Source: Eutreptiella sp. 'Long Island Sound 2002'
Lineage: Eukaryota > Euglenozoa > Euglenophyceae > Eutreptiales > Eutreptiaceae
Direction of reading: 5' to 3'
Assembly (NCBI GenBank): GCA_964036045.1
Contig: OZ038384.1
Location: 44,827,704-44,891,703, forward strand
Length of the DNA stretch: 64,000 nt
Shown piece after piece: positions 21,176 through 33,362 of the stretch. A program made the translations under genes and the position numbers. The notes under the pieces were generated by a model that was not told the origin of the DNA, made no database searches, and was given only the letters and a program-made list of their open reading frames with translations. Positions within the stretch are counted from its first letter, which is position 1. Every line of letters begins with the position of its first letter.

Positions 21176-23485
21176 GTGTGCAAGGGCTTGTGTTGAGGTT
21201 GGTCGCGGAGGTGGTCGCTGCCACTGTTTGGCCATGGGTTTCCAGTTCCCCGGAATCTGCCACGTTCATCCCCATTCCCTGCGGCAGGGGTTCTTTTGTT
21301 GCTCAGTCATAGCCAGGCCTGTGCTTCAAGGAGCCTCAAGGAGGTTTCAGGGATGGTGGCGAAAGCAGACCACTGGCGATTGGAAGTGGTTCGGCAAAAG
21401 TTGGACAGTTACAAAGCGGTTGGAGAGCGGTCGGGAGCGCACGGAACCGCTGGAGGCAGAGCAGATCCTCAGTCTTGAAGGGAGCTCCCTTCAAGTGCAG
21501 GCCACATCGTGGCTGCTCGCTGAATGTGGGCCCAGTGTCCAGAGATAGCATGCGCTACCAGCAACCAATTAGGGTTCCTCCGGCAGTGTTCAATAAAAGG
21601 ATGAGGAGGTACAGTCTCCGACACAGTACACCGTCTCCCAGAAGCAGCTGTGTTTTGGGATGCAACATCAGAGGTACCTTGGTTACATAACCCCACCTGC
21701 TTTGTGCAGGTGTGGGGCCTGTAAAAGTTGAAAAAGATCAGTTTCCAGAAATTCTCTTTTCGCGTTTGTCCCTGTGCTATGATCTCCTGCCGGCAATTGT
21801 TTTCCATCCACTGCCCAAGACACGCTTTGCAGTTTTCAAAAAGCTCAAACCACAACAAGCATCACCACCAAAAGGTTTGGGCATTGGTTTTGGCCGAGGA
21901 GGCATTGAGGTTGCACCTATTTGCCCCAATGACCCTTTGTGTGTGGGGGGGGGGGGGGGAGCGGGGGCTGGATGCCGCCGTCTCCAAAAGCGTAGGAGAG
22001 TGCCGTCAAAACAATTGTGCGGCAAACAAACAGCAACGCCCGCATGCGGCAATTTCCAGCCGGGGCTTTTTGAAGTGGACAGGAGTTGTTTTTCAAGAAC
22101 GTCCAGTGCAACCACCGTCGGTTGCCCCAGAACGGCCGTCAGTTGCTGAGAACGGCGGTCACTGGCGAAGTTGCAATTGTTATGCCCCTTTCTTCAACGT
22201 CTCGCCATTCTCACCGGCATTTTGATCATTTCTATTGCAGTGAAGGCACTTATGCTTTCCCAGTTGCTGGCCAGGCTCGCAGTGGTCGTTCCAGGGGCAG
22301 CTTTGGGAAGTGTGTGGGCTTGGGTCTGGGAACGGCACATGTAAATGCAAAAGAATGGGGAGAATAGGGCAGATCCCGAAGCCTTGGGACAACGATCAAA
22401 GCAAAATGGATTGAGGACATGTTGCTTGCTGTCTGCTTGTTTCCTGTTGGCTGGTTGGTTGGTTGCTCCAGGGAGATAGGTGTGCGAATATGGGACTGTC
22501 TGGCGGACGGCGCAGTCTTTTTTTCCCGTCACGAAACGTCCTGCCCAGCAGCATCTTCTGTTAATCTTTCCGGTCATTCTACATCATTACTCAAAGCCGT
22601 CGCTCGAGACCGCCAATCTATGCCGTTACATTCTTGTGTTACTCGATGCCGTCACACCATAGATAGACATTTGCAACATCATCCTTTTGTATGTGGGTGG
22701 GCCTGACTGCTGCCACAGCAAAAGATGGGTTCCAAAGCCCAGGAGAGCGCCATGGAATCAGTTGGTAGGGTTTTGGTGTTGCCTTCACATCGGGGGCGTC
22801 ATGCAGGCATTAGACCAACAAGTCTGGTTTATGTTCAAAAGTATGGGGATGTGTGGTCCAAAAAAGGAAGTGAGGACACGGCCACTCAAATTGCGACGCC
22901 CCAGTGCAACTTCCTCTGAATGAAGGTGATGTAGGGGATGAGGGTCTGACCCCCAACCCAAGGGGCCACGCAACAAAGTGTGGATTGTGAGTCCCTAACC
23001 CCAACTCAAGGGGCTAGGGACTGTCAATCCACGCTTTGTTGCATGGCCTCTTGAGTTGGGCTTAGGGACTCTCAATCTACGCTTTGTTGCATGGCCCCTT
23101 GGGTTGGGGTTAGGGACTCGCAATCCACGCTTTGTTGCGTGGCCCCTTGAGCTGGGGTTAGGGACTCTCAATCAACGCAACAACGCGTGGATTGCGAGTC
23201 CCTAACCCCAACTCAAGGGGCCACACAACAAAGCGTGGATGGCGAGTCCCTAACCCCAACCCAAGGGGCCACGAAATTGGAGAGGCATGGATGAGGATGA
23301 GGGGGATGTAGGGCATGAGGGTTGTTGCAGATGAGGGTTGAGGGTGATGGGGGTTGTGGGGTACAGAGGTTTGTGGCATGACGGTTGTGGTTGTGGAGCA
23401 TTGGGGTGTGGGTTTGAGTGGCTGAGAAGTGGTGCATGCACCCGCTTTGCTGCCCAAGTCTCTCGTCGTCTTCCCTTCTCCGCAG
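21176..23485. other. Intron of the host gene (2.3 kb)
   Basis: GTGTGC to TTCTCCGCAG. Apart from the inverted minisatellite at 22957-23275 I recognise nothing. Minus-strand frames around 21470-22577 have a protein-like look and could be a decayed transposase, but no domain is identifiable. Confidence 0.5.
22957..23275. repeat. Inverted minisatellite (about 50-60 bp units in both orientations)
   Basis: Units built on GGTTAGGGACTCGCAATCCA plus GCTTTGTTGC occur about six times. One is in reverse orientation at the left, about three run forward, then two are reversed again (from about 23180). The block can therefore fold into long hairpins. Confidence 0.85.
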
Positions 23486-23713
23486 GTGTGCCAGGGGCAG
23501 GCACTCGAAGTAGACCTCTTGGGCAATGGCCGCTTCACAAAGAATGACATTAACGTGAAGCGTGTGCCAAAGGCCACCATCCAGACCGTGTCACCCACGC
23601 GGCTGTTCCGCACTGGGGGGCGCGTAATGCTCATGGGCCACAGCATCGTCAATACCTCATACCTCAAGTGCATGTTCCACACTGCACCGGAACGGGGGCT
23701 CAATGACGCACAG
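23486..23713 (+). CDS. Host gene exon: end of IPT/TIG 1 and start of IPT/TIG 2
   Basis: The exon is 228 bp (76 codons), phase 0 (TCTCCGCAG before, CAG|GTCGCG after). Its first half (ALEVDLLGNGRFTKND) completes the first domain. Its second half (TIQTVSPTRLFRTGGRVMLM, then KCMF) opens a second IPT/TIG domain that finishes in the exon at 30653. Confidence 0.85.
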
Positions 23714-26700
23714 GTCGCGTGTTGCTTGCCCTGTTTTACCCTATGCACCAAGCCACACAACGTCGGTGCACAACGCACTGCACCAGACGGCACCACGCAG
23801 CACGCACGGCACGTCACGCACCGCACCACACTTCAGCACATCATACCGCGCTGCACACTGCACAGCATGGCAGAGTACGGCATGGTAATACAACACTGAG
23901 CTGGTGGAAAGTTGAAGGGGGGCGGTGTGGGGCTTTGAGGCCCCAAAAGTGAAAGATAAAGGGGGGGGCTGGGCGGAACACCAAGGGCTGCAAGGCCATT
24001 TCTTCACCATGTCTGCCACAAAAGGGCTCCAAGTGCCACAGAAGGGCACCAAGGGCCGCAGGCTTTTTTCTTCACTTTGCGAGCCACACAAGCGATCCTT
24101 CGGTGAGTATCCAGCTTTTCAAGTCATGGCATGCAACAGGAATGGATTGCACATGTTTTTTTTTTGTGTTTGGTTATTTGTTTGGTTCGTTGAGTTTGCT
24201 GCTGCTGGTGCATGGTGCAGGTGATTAAAATTGGGTTTAAGCGGATAAAATGTTCGATTTTTTTGGCTCAATTTTATTCAGTTGGTGGTAGCTGAAGGTG
24301 GGGGCTGGTGTTGTCTCCTCTGAAGGGGGGGCTCCTGAGTCGGGTGACCCAACCCCCCCGCAAAGGGGGTCGGCAACCCTCAATGGGAAGCGCAAGTTGC
24401 ATACCCTTTTTTGGACGAGGGCCGTGAACAGAATCTGGAATAGCAAAATATTCCCAACTAGTAAACGCATTAGAAGCACATTTCTTGACGGAACATCATG
24501 GTCATCAAGCCTGTCGTCACCGCACATCGTCATCAGGCATCCTAATTTGCCACCCCTTCCTGAAAATGGGTCATGACAGGCATTGTGGGTTCAACTCGAA
24601 CCAATGGGTGGTGTGCCCATGTGCCTGTTTTCACACCCGACCGCAGCGACACAAGAACACCCGCACCCCACGGCCATTTCGGGCTCAGAATGGGGGTTTT
24701 GACAGGGGGCACGCCCCAACACCATACCATTGCTTGTTCCCCTCCCGTGGTATGGCTGCAATCCACCCAAATCACCGACAAACAGCCGCAATTCTACCTG
24801 GTTGATAGGCAAACAATGTCAGGTCGCCGTCATTGGGGAGTGGCACTTGCTCTCTGCCGTGTGCACCCATGCGGTGAAGTAGCATTCTCCTGCCTCCATC
24901 GTCCAGATGGGTGGATCTGCACGGAGAGGCACAGAGGGGGGCCGGTTAAGGGTTGGAGGGGTAGGTAAAGTACGGTGGTGTCCACAGGGATGTAATATGT
25001 GATCTCACATTCCAAAAGCCGAGTTGGTAATTTGGAGTACAATCGTCATGTGGTCGTTGTTGTGGTTGAACGTGCTCACACCTAGTGCATAAACCGCCAC
25101 CGTGGTTCTTGGCTGGTGTTGCAGGCAAAGCGATGCTCAACGGTTTGCATGCGGCACTTGCGGAGCATTGAGGCTTTGCAGCCGCAGTCGGTTGATTCAA
25201 TTGAGGAATTGGTCTGTAATCAACAGGGCTACTCAATTTAACTCACTTAAAAACAAACAAAACAATGGGGCAAATTTTGCATTAGACTCGTCGATGTGTG
25301 CGCCCACACACGATCTGCGGTAATCGCCCCTACCCCCCTCTTTCCCTAGCACACTTCGCCCACAATCAAGTGAATGCTTCTCGCATTGGTAACGTGAAAT
25401 AGTTGCAATCGGGCTATCGCAGGTTGCAAAAATTGTTGAAAGAAATCGCAATAGATAGACCAAACGACAAAAAAAGTGGTAAGCCATAAAATCTCTCCTA
25501 ATGCTAGCTAGATGGTGTCATGATCATGGATGCACCAAAATGCACCATCATGACATGATCGCAAACTAACACCAGCACTTCCCCTAGCTATGCTTGTGAT
25601 CTTTCACAAAAACCTCCCCAAAGCTTTGCTCTTTCGTCTCAACCTCCCCCTCTTTGGGTGGCAATAACACGATCTTTTGCCCTTGCCTTGAATTTCCGAT
25701 AGCTCGCACCCACTAGACACTTGAGTATTCTTGACTGCTGGCAATTGTGGGTCTCTTGAGAGTGAGACACAAGCTTTGCACCACCCCAACCCCGGCTGCA
25801 TAGGAACAATGGGGTCGCTGCCACCAACCCACAGAAGGGGGCATTGTAAAGGGATGCTCAAAATCGTCCCGGAAGCATGAGTTAGTGTGGCGACTCCCTC
25901 AACAACGTCTTGCAAGGCCATGGGACTCCAAGTTGGTACGGATTGCACCGGGTACGATTTTGTGTGCTTGGCACGCAAAACGTGTTCCTCATACACCACA
26001 TGTTTTGGTGAATCTACAAGCTTGCGTCTATGAAGATGATGGCTTCCCACTTGCAAGCAGCAATGTGTCTCTGTCCCCTTGCCCAGCGTAGTACCCGGTG
26101 TCCAAGTTGTTACTTTTCCCTTTTCGGAATGTATGGATCCACCCTAGCACGTACCTTCTCGATGTCAGCATTGTTCAACCTCGGTACCACTATCTTCAAC
26201 CACGGATTGGTATGGAACACCGCTAGCAAGAAATCGGATACAAATCAAGCACCCAAGTCCATCAACACCAAGCGCTTGGCGAAGATGCAGCCGGTAGTGT
26301 TGCCAAGTTGAAAAGTCACACATTTGGGGAGTGTGACAATCTCGGCAGTGCCTTCTTTGTCCCCGTGCTTGGAGGACACGGTGGGAGTGCCGGCACAACA
26401 GCAGTGGACAACGGTTGTGCGGCAATGTGCGAAACAGTGGACATAATAAAGGGATGCTCGCAGACTACAATGCTGTGATGTTGGAAACAATCCACCACGG
26501 AAGTGCGCATGAAGCAACAAAAGGCACAATCAGCAATGGTCTCAGGAAGTGTATTCATCAAGTACCTTATGATAAGTATGTATTGTCAGTATCTGCATTG
26601 AGCAACCCCTTTTTGATTTGCAAGGTCTTTCGGAAGTGGCCACTGTGTAGCCATTAAGTGGTTAGCAACTTGATACCAAATTTTGCTACATGCAAGTTTC

Positions 26701-28055
26701 AAAAAACCCTTGACACAGCCATCCGATGTTTTTGATCCCCAAACATGCTCGGGTAGTTGTTGTATTATTTTAAGATGGGGGTCCCAACACCCCATTTTTT
26801 GTTGGGGTCGAAGCTTTGCTACCCCCTTCCTAGGGACACCACGTAGCTTGAGCAGTGTTTGATTAGCAGTGGAGCATTTACCAAACTATTGTGGGCCGAG
26901 TGAAAGCTTGTGCACCGCTTTTGGGTGCTACTTTTTTCATCCATCTCATACGGGCAAATTTCTTTAAAAGCCCCAACACGTGTACTCCAAAGTCACCACA
27001 AAAATTGTGCCTCACAAAGGAAATTCAGAACGAGTGTTTTTGCACTGTGCCTTGGAACACTGTTAGGGTTTCTAGAACTGTGCGGTTTAGGCCGCCTAAG
27101 GTTGAAGGGATGGGGATGGGTGGCGAGGGATACACTCAAAGCTCTCCCCCTCCCCCTCCTCCTCCCCTAGCCATGACAGTGTGGAAGTGGTTGGGGGTTG
27201 GTGGCACTTGAGGAGGCGGAGACTAACCAACACCAAGCTGCATGGCTCGGCCTATGGAATTTGCATTTGGTCTTGGGGTTGGCCACACCACGGAACACCA
27301 CTTTGCGCCAGTCGGAAGGAAATGGCATTGGTACTACCCCACCAACATGAATCAAATCCGACTCCATTACAAAAAAGCCTCCACGGTGCAAGTCAAGTGG
27401 CACCGTTTCGCATGGTTGAGAAAGGCCCGCTCAGCTGTTAGGAGGGATGATCGTGTTGTTGCCATTGTTGGCAGCCACATCATGGTTCTTCACATAGGAC
27501 ACAACGAGTGCATGGCGGCTCGCAGGAATCTTGTGCATGTCCCTGTGCACATTTTGGTGCTCATGGCTTTGAGCACCCACATGGGCACAATTGTTCAGCT
27601 CGTTCTCATCATCCAAGGCTCTATTGATCACATCGAAAATGAAGATGGAAGGCGCTAGGGTCTTAAGAAGGTGGTGGTCGTTGATCTGAGTGCTGGGAGG
27701 CGTGGGAGGCGTGTTCTTTGCAGTATGGCACTCAAGATTGAATGATCTCTAGCATCATGTTCTCGGTGTACACCTAGGTGTTTCTCAAAAATTGGGTCCC
27801 ACGAATCCATCGGGAAGGAGTCCAACTTTGCCACAACCTTGTCCAGCATCTCCAAGGGGATCCCTTGTCAAAGAAGCAATGTCCACACTCATCCGGCTTT
27901 GGAGGGGGGGAGCTTGCCTGTGGCCGCTCCCCCCAAAAGAGTCCAACCCTCCTCCCCCTAGCTCACGGCCCTGCGAGGTACTGGGGTAGATTGTTCGGGC
28001 AAGGGGTAGGGCTAGGGCAGGGATTTAGCTGTGCGACACACGTGCTGGACAATTG

Positions 28056-28966
28056 TTTTCCGAGGAAGTCCTTTGTGCCCTTGCATCCCTTGTGTGTCAA
28101 GGTTTTATACATTATGAGTGTATATTTCGTATGAATGTTTCAATCCGTGTGCTGGTGAAGACCGCTAGGCAAGAATGGACACCATCAACCCTAGTGGCAG
28201 CTCCGACCCTGCAGGTGCGGGCGACCATCTTGACGTGTTTGATGTAATCTGTGCCAACCCAACAGTGTATTTTTTTAAAAAAAAAAATTTGGCTGAGGGG
28301 TAGAGCATGTAGCATAGGGCACACCCTGCGGCATTTAAATAATCACAACGGTGGTTCTTCCGCCGGCCACGGGGGTTCGCCTTGTGCTGATGTCTCAATG
28401 TCTACCTTCTTGAGATCTTGGGGCACAACTGGCTCAGGGGGTTGTGTGCACCTACCTCTTTTGTTTTCTGTGTCGATGATTTGTTTTTGTGTTGCCTTAG
28501 GCACTATGCCATGCTTGTGATTGTACTGCGAGTGCCGGGCAGCACTGTGCCCAAACACTGCTCCTAGTGAGCGGCCTATGCGGGTATAACACAAGCAATG
28601 ATAGGGCTAGTATGCGGTACTCCGAACGTCCCCCTATGGGCGTCCGTATTTGTTAGGACTAGGCCCGCGGTTAGTAAGGCATGGCGGGAACGGGTTTGGG
28701 TTGTGCCCGTGCCATTCTGTAGTTTTTTGTGTTCAAGGTGGTGTTGGGAGGGGTGGGTGGGTGGCACGACTCGTGGGGTGTACGACCAGAGCCCACGGAG
28801 ATACGCTTATGCTCGCTAGGCCGGAGTGAGATTGTAGGGAATATATACTGTTCCTGCAAATCTCTTGGTGCTTGTGCTCCGGCATGGGAAACGACCGTGT
28901 GGCCCATGTGCGGGACAGTGGTTTTCCGAGGAGGTCCTTTGTGCCCTTGCATCCCTTGTGTGTCAG
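28056..28966 (+). repeat. Pair of dispersed direct repeats
   Basis: About 44 bp containing GTCCTTTGTGCCCTTGCATC occurs at 28056-28100 and again at 28921-28966 with one or two differences. A second related pair (cttgtgct...ggcatgggaaac) lies at 28870-28890 and 29095-29118. These are probably pieces of one decayed repeat family. Confidence 0.6.
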
Positions 28967-30150
28967 GGACCTAGCTCAACCCGCCCAGTTCCTATTGTTC
29001 AGACCCTTTGGGTTTGAGGGCTTGAGGATGAAATGATTGCCCCTTTGGGGTTTTGACTGTGTGTCCCACTTGCTGTTCCCACAAATATCTTCGTGCTTGT
29101 GCTGCTGGCATGGGAAACCCCGGCTCCTCCTCCGGGTTGACTGCCTTGTGTGGGGGAGGGTGCACAGAGCATATACACATCCACTGCCCGGAGGGGCGCT
29201 ACACTTTCTCTAGTGTGTGGCGGACCAGAAGGTGGGCTATGTAGTTATAAGTTTGTCATTTTGGGTCCTCCCACCTTTGACCTGGAAGGGGGATGGCGCT
29301 AGATTGTGCCTCTGGGCTTTCCAACTTTTTGGTTGCTGGATTTTACCTTTTTGGCGCCATCGGCGCTCGGGAAGAAGCCCCCAGCGGTTGAAGAGGAGAT
29401 GGGGCTGTTTGGTTCGCGCGTCCAACCTGCCACCCAAGCCCCCTAGGGGCTGGGTCTTGCACTCACCCTAACCCTTCCCCCAATAGGAGGGGGTGTGATG
29501 AACACAACTTCCCGCTGCCTGTGGGTGCCGGGGACTCACTGGGGTCTATGGAGGGGCAGGAAGAGGAGGGGCATCTGGTCTTGTCAGCCGCGCCCTCCTC
29601 AGGGGGTGCAGGCCCAAGCCTGTGGTTGGAGCAAGAAGGAAGCGACGCCTCCCTGATTCAAAGCGGGGGCTGGGGATGGTCGCTGCACCCTCCTATAGAG
29701 CATTCTTTGCCCCCCTAGTGGGCGGGGCGAGGTGGCAGTGAAGCCTGTGTGAATGGGCAAGGGTAGGTTGCGACTCGTGACCGGAAAACATGGGAATTAT
29801 GGGAAACGGTTGGCGGAAGGGATCACCCTCCCCACTGGAGCATTCGTTCCCCCCAGAGCTGGAATGGGGCTCGGACAGGTCAGAGTTGCCACCCTTGGCA
29901 CATGGGGGGAGCTCCAGGGCACTGGCCAGGGTGCATGGCTGGGCGTCAGGTGAGGTTACTTGACCGGGAGGCCCTGGTGCTTCCGTCGCGCTCTGATCTG
30001 CGGGGCGGGTGGGGAAGGGTATCGCAGGCAGGCAGCCAGCCCTAACCCAGTAACCGCCCTTCCCCTTCGCATAAGCTGAAGGAAGTAGGAAAGTAGGAAT
30101 GTAGGAATGTTGAACCTCACAGTTTGAGCATTGATTGAAATACTTGGGCG

Positions 30151-30151
<1 letters not shown>

Positions 30152-30197
<46 letters not shown>

Positions 30198-30214
30198 CAC
30201 ATGCACGCACGCAC
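30152..30214 (+). repeat. (CA)n microsatellite
   Basis: An uninterrupted run of CA with a few AA and TG/CG variants, directly visible. Confidence 0.95.
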
Positions 30215-30652
30215 ACACAATTGGTGCACAGGTACACCAACAGTTCTGGGTTTGGATCTCTGCACACAGGAAGCACACTCTGTGTACTATGGCACCCCGG
30301 GGATGGAAGCCCATGAATACCAGCAGTAAAGGAGGTTCTGACCCGCCCTCTGTTATGCATATGCTGTGGTGGGCGTCGGCTCTTCATGCTTTGTGGGCCT
30401 TGAGGGCCGCTGGCTGCCGGACGTACTGGCAGTCTGTTTGTAGGGATCCGTCGTCCAGGTGCTGCCCCAGACAAATATCGCCCCAGCAACGCACATTGCC
30501 GCCCACACATCCCCTAGACATGCGCCCCCCCCCTCCACACACAAAGTGCTCCAACACATGCTCTCCACACATGACCCTCCGCACCCTCCTTCATGTGTGT
30601 CCCCCACCACCGCCCCCCACACAGATAATCCCTCCCAAACTCCCCTGCATAG

Positions 30653-30853
30653 ATCACTTCAAACGTCACGTTTATCAACAATTCCGTTGTCGAGTGCCTG
30701 CAGCCAACGTTCCCCAGGGGGACTGAGTTCCCCGCATACGTCGAGCTCAGTCTGGATGGGCAGCTGTTCAGCGACAGCAAGACGCAGTTTGCCGTGGTTG
30801 GCGATGCAGCTGCCATCCGTGTGTCCACAGGTCTTGCAGGCTACACGACGCAG
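30653..30853 (+). CDS. Host gene exon: end of IPT/TIG 2
   Basis: The exon is 201 bp (67 codons), phase 0 (CTGCATAG before, CAG|GTGGGC after). ITSNVTFINNSVVECLQPTF followed by AYVELSLDGQLF is the standard second half of an IPT/TIG domain. It joins in frame to the exon at 23486. Two sequons (NVT, NNS) are present. Confidence 0.82.
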
Positions 30854-31296
30854 GTGGGCTTTGCAACCCGTGCCCCCTCCCATCTCCCCTGCTTTGTACT
30901 CTGTTTTGGTTTCCTCCCTCTGCTACAGTGGGAGCAATGGCGATTGGTGGACACTATTATTGTCACCACTGCCAATGATTGTGACCATGGTGAGCAGTTG
31001 GACAGTGGCAGGGCAAAAAAATTTGTCAAAAATGAAATTCAAAATACCCAACGCAAAACTTAGGATTCCGCAAATAATTAGGATTCGTACGGTATTGTCA
31101 GGGTCATTGGCATGGGCAGTGGGATTGTCCTTATCATGGGAATTGCCATTGTCATATACCACTGTTATTTTATGCGGACTGTGATCGTCACTGTCACTGC
31201 CATTGTTCCCGCCACTGTCCCTGTCATTGTCACTGCCATTGTCATTGACACCCTTCGCCCGTCCAGCCCCTTTTAACGCGCCTCCGTTGCTTTCAG
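30854..31296. other. Intron of the host gene with a degenerate hexamer repeat
   Basis: GTGGGC to GCTTTCAG. The stretch at about 31100-31250 is a degenerate minisatellite built on TGTCACTGCCATT. No gene is seen. Confidence 0.65.
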
Positions 31297-31785
31297 GCGT
31301 CACAAGAAAACCTGCTCATCAATGCCCTCAACATCAGTGTTGTAGACTCAGCTCTGCCCGAGCCGCAGGGGCACCAGCTGCTGGAGCATGACACTATTTT
31401 GCGCCAGGTCTCCATCATGATATACTACAACGGGGAGCCCGTTTCCGTAAGCGGTACCACCACGAAGGGCACCGTAAATGGCATTGTCTCCTTCGCAGAC
31501 CTGCAGCTGTACCGGCCCAAAGTCGGCACCTACAGCGTCAATTTCAGCACATCGGACGTAGCCATGTCTGTGCGCTCGGCCCCTGGCACTGCCCGGGAGT
31601 GGTCAGTTGTCCCTGTGGGTGTACGTGCTACCACCACGTGGCAGACTGGCATATCCATAGAGGTGACGGAGGGAGCAGCATATGCTCTGGAGCTGCAGAC
31701 GGAGCCCGTGCCGTTGGTCGTGGACAATGCAGAGCCGTTTGCGACACAGCCCACCATCATCATTAAGGACATTGCAAACAACCAG
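31297..31785 (+). CDS. Host gene exon: Ig-like/invasin-like beta domain
   Basis: The exon is 489 bp (163 codons), phase 0 (GCTTTCAG before, CAG|GTGTGG after). The segment VSIMIYYNGEPVSVSG, TTKGTVNGIVSFADLQL and VGTYSVNFSTSD resembles the V.Y.G..V..GT.T..V.GIVSF..L...VG.YS pattern of Ig-like repeats in large surface proteins. Its donor site is the first unit of the LINE-B1 microsatellite tail. The gene must continue beyond 64000 or within sequence I cannot recognise. Confidence 0.8.
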
Positions 31786-32065
31786 GTGTGGCGTGGTGTG
31801 AAGTGGTGTGAAGTGGTGTGACGTGATGTGATGTGATGTGATGTGATGTGGTGTGGTGTGGTGTGGTGTGGTGTGATGTGATGTGGTGTGACGTGATGTG
31901 ATGTGATGTGATGTGATGTGATGTGATGTGATGTGATGTGATGTGATGTGATGTGATGTGATGTGATGTGATGTGATGTGATGTGATGTGATGTGATGTG
32001 ATGTGATGTGATGTGATGTGATGTGATGTGATGTGATGTGATGTGATGTGATGTGATGTGATGTG
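31786..32065. repeat. (TGTGG/TGTGA)n microsatellite: 3' tail of LINE-B1
   Basis: A pentamer array of GTGTG/ATGTG. On the minus strand it reads CACAT/CACAC and follows directly after the conserved LINE-B 3' end (CGCCTTCGG). Confidence 0.95.
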
Positions 32066-33362
32066 CCGAAGGCGCTGTTACCAGAAGGCAATGACCGGAA
32101 CATCTACCCACGGGTACAGGTAAACGGGAGGGCTGTGTGTCTAGCGCGCGCCGTGTGTAAGTGTGTGGTTATCGGTGGAAAGAGGGGTGTTGGGGAAATC
32201 TGGGTGTCACGCTCCAGGCGACTGCTATCATCCCAGAAATTCCTGCTGTACTCTCTCTCTCTCCGCCCGCTGGTGTAGGCGTAGCTCCTGCAACACCCAC
32301 GCCATTGTGCTGCTCGGGCCCAGGTGGGCTTTCAGTAATGTGGCTCGCACCTTGGCGTGGGCGTACCAGACTTTGATGGACTCCTCGATGACGTTGCGCA
32401 TGAACTCTGTCCCCAGCGTGTGGGGCCCAGAGCACTCAATGTTGGCTCGCTGCATGGAGGGCGTTCTCAAGGCCGCCGCCCACTGCTCCATTACAGCCGG
32501 CTCCCACAACTGGTGGCGCACCGACACAGCCCGTTTCCCCACCTTTTGATCAAGCCACTCTGCAAGCCGCTGGCGAGCCGGCCCCTACTCATGGGACTGG
32601 GCCGAGCAGGCCCAAAGGTGGGGCGCCGTTTCGGGCTGCGCTCCACAGAGGGTTGCACATGGTGTCTAGCACCGTGTTGCGGTGGGAGGACCGGTGCGCG
32701 AGGACAGTCATCGTGGGGACGTTGTCCATGCGCTGCGCCGTAATGTGGCGCAGCTGGTCACTGTCGAACCAGTCGAGGGGGAGGCTACTATCTGACGTGT
32801 AGTTCGCTCCCCATCGGGCCTTACAGCCGACCCGCGCCGGAATTGAGGCCCGATCCTGCAACCAGTCGCTCAACGCCGTTGGGGAGAGCTGGCAGTGATC
32901 CTGGTAGGTCACCGGGGGGAGAAAGGAGAAGGGGCGGCGGAGGAGCCATGTCAGGTCGACCTCCGGCGGCTCCTGTGTCGCCGCATCTACGCGGACGTTT
33001 AGGTCCGTTATCCAGTGCGATGGCGTAGTGACCGCGTTTATAGCTCAGGCCGGGGAGAGTCGGCGGCCCCCCGGGACCGTGGCATAGACGTGGTGCATGC
33101 CATCCCCACAATGGCCCCCTTCTTGGTACGTCTGGAGAGCTCCCACTGGTGCCTCGGAGTTTGGCACCAGCCAGTACACCCGTGGCTACTGTGCCAACCT
33201 CTGGATGTACGACACGACTATCATGGCCTCCCCTTCTTGGGAGGTGCCCATCCTGGAGGCCACATGGGTTTGGTAGGCCTCGTGTCCGCTCTGGCCGACC
33301 CCTGCCATTGCCATGCCTGCCGGCGTGGATCCCGCATCCACCGCGGCTATGGTTCCGCGGAG

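Larger units (their letters stand above)
23714..30652. other. Intron of the host gene (6.9 kb)
   Basis: GTCGCG to CTGCATAG. It contains AT-richer sequence with fragments of unrecognised repeats. Minus-strand frames at 25604-26056, 26165-26529 and 27431-27631 look protein-like (for example NADIEKVRARVDPYIPK) and may be a decayed element, but I cannot classify it. No clear terminal repeats or RNA genes are seen. Confidence 0.45.

Noticed and set aside
31530-32111. Minus-strand frame of alternating His, Ile, Thr and Ser
   Set aside because: Translation of the pentamer microsatellite tail of LINE-B1; the same applies to similar frames at 47411-47812 and 60630-61400.
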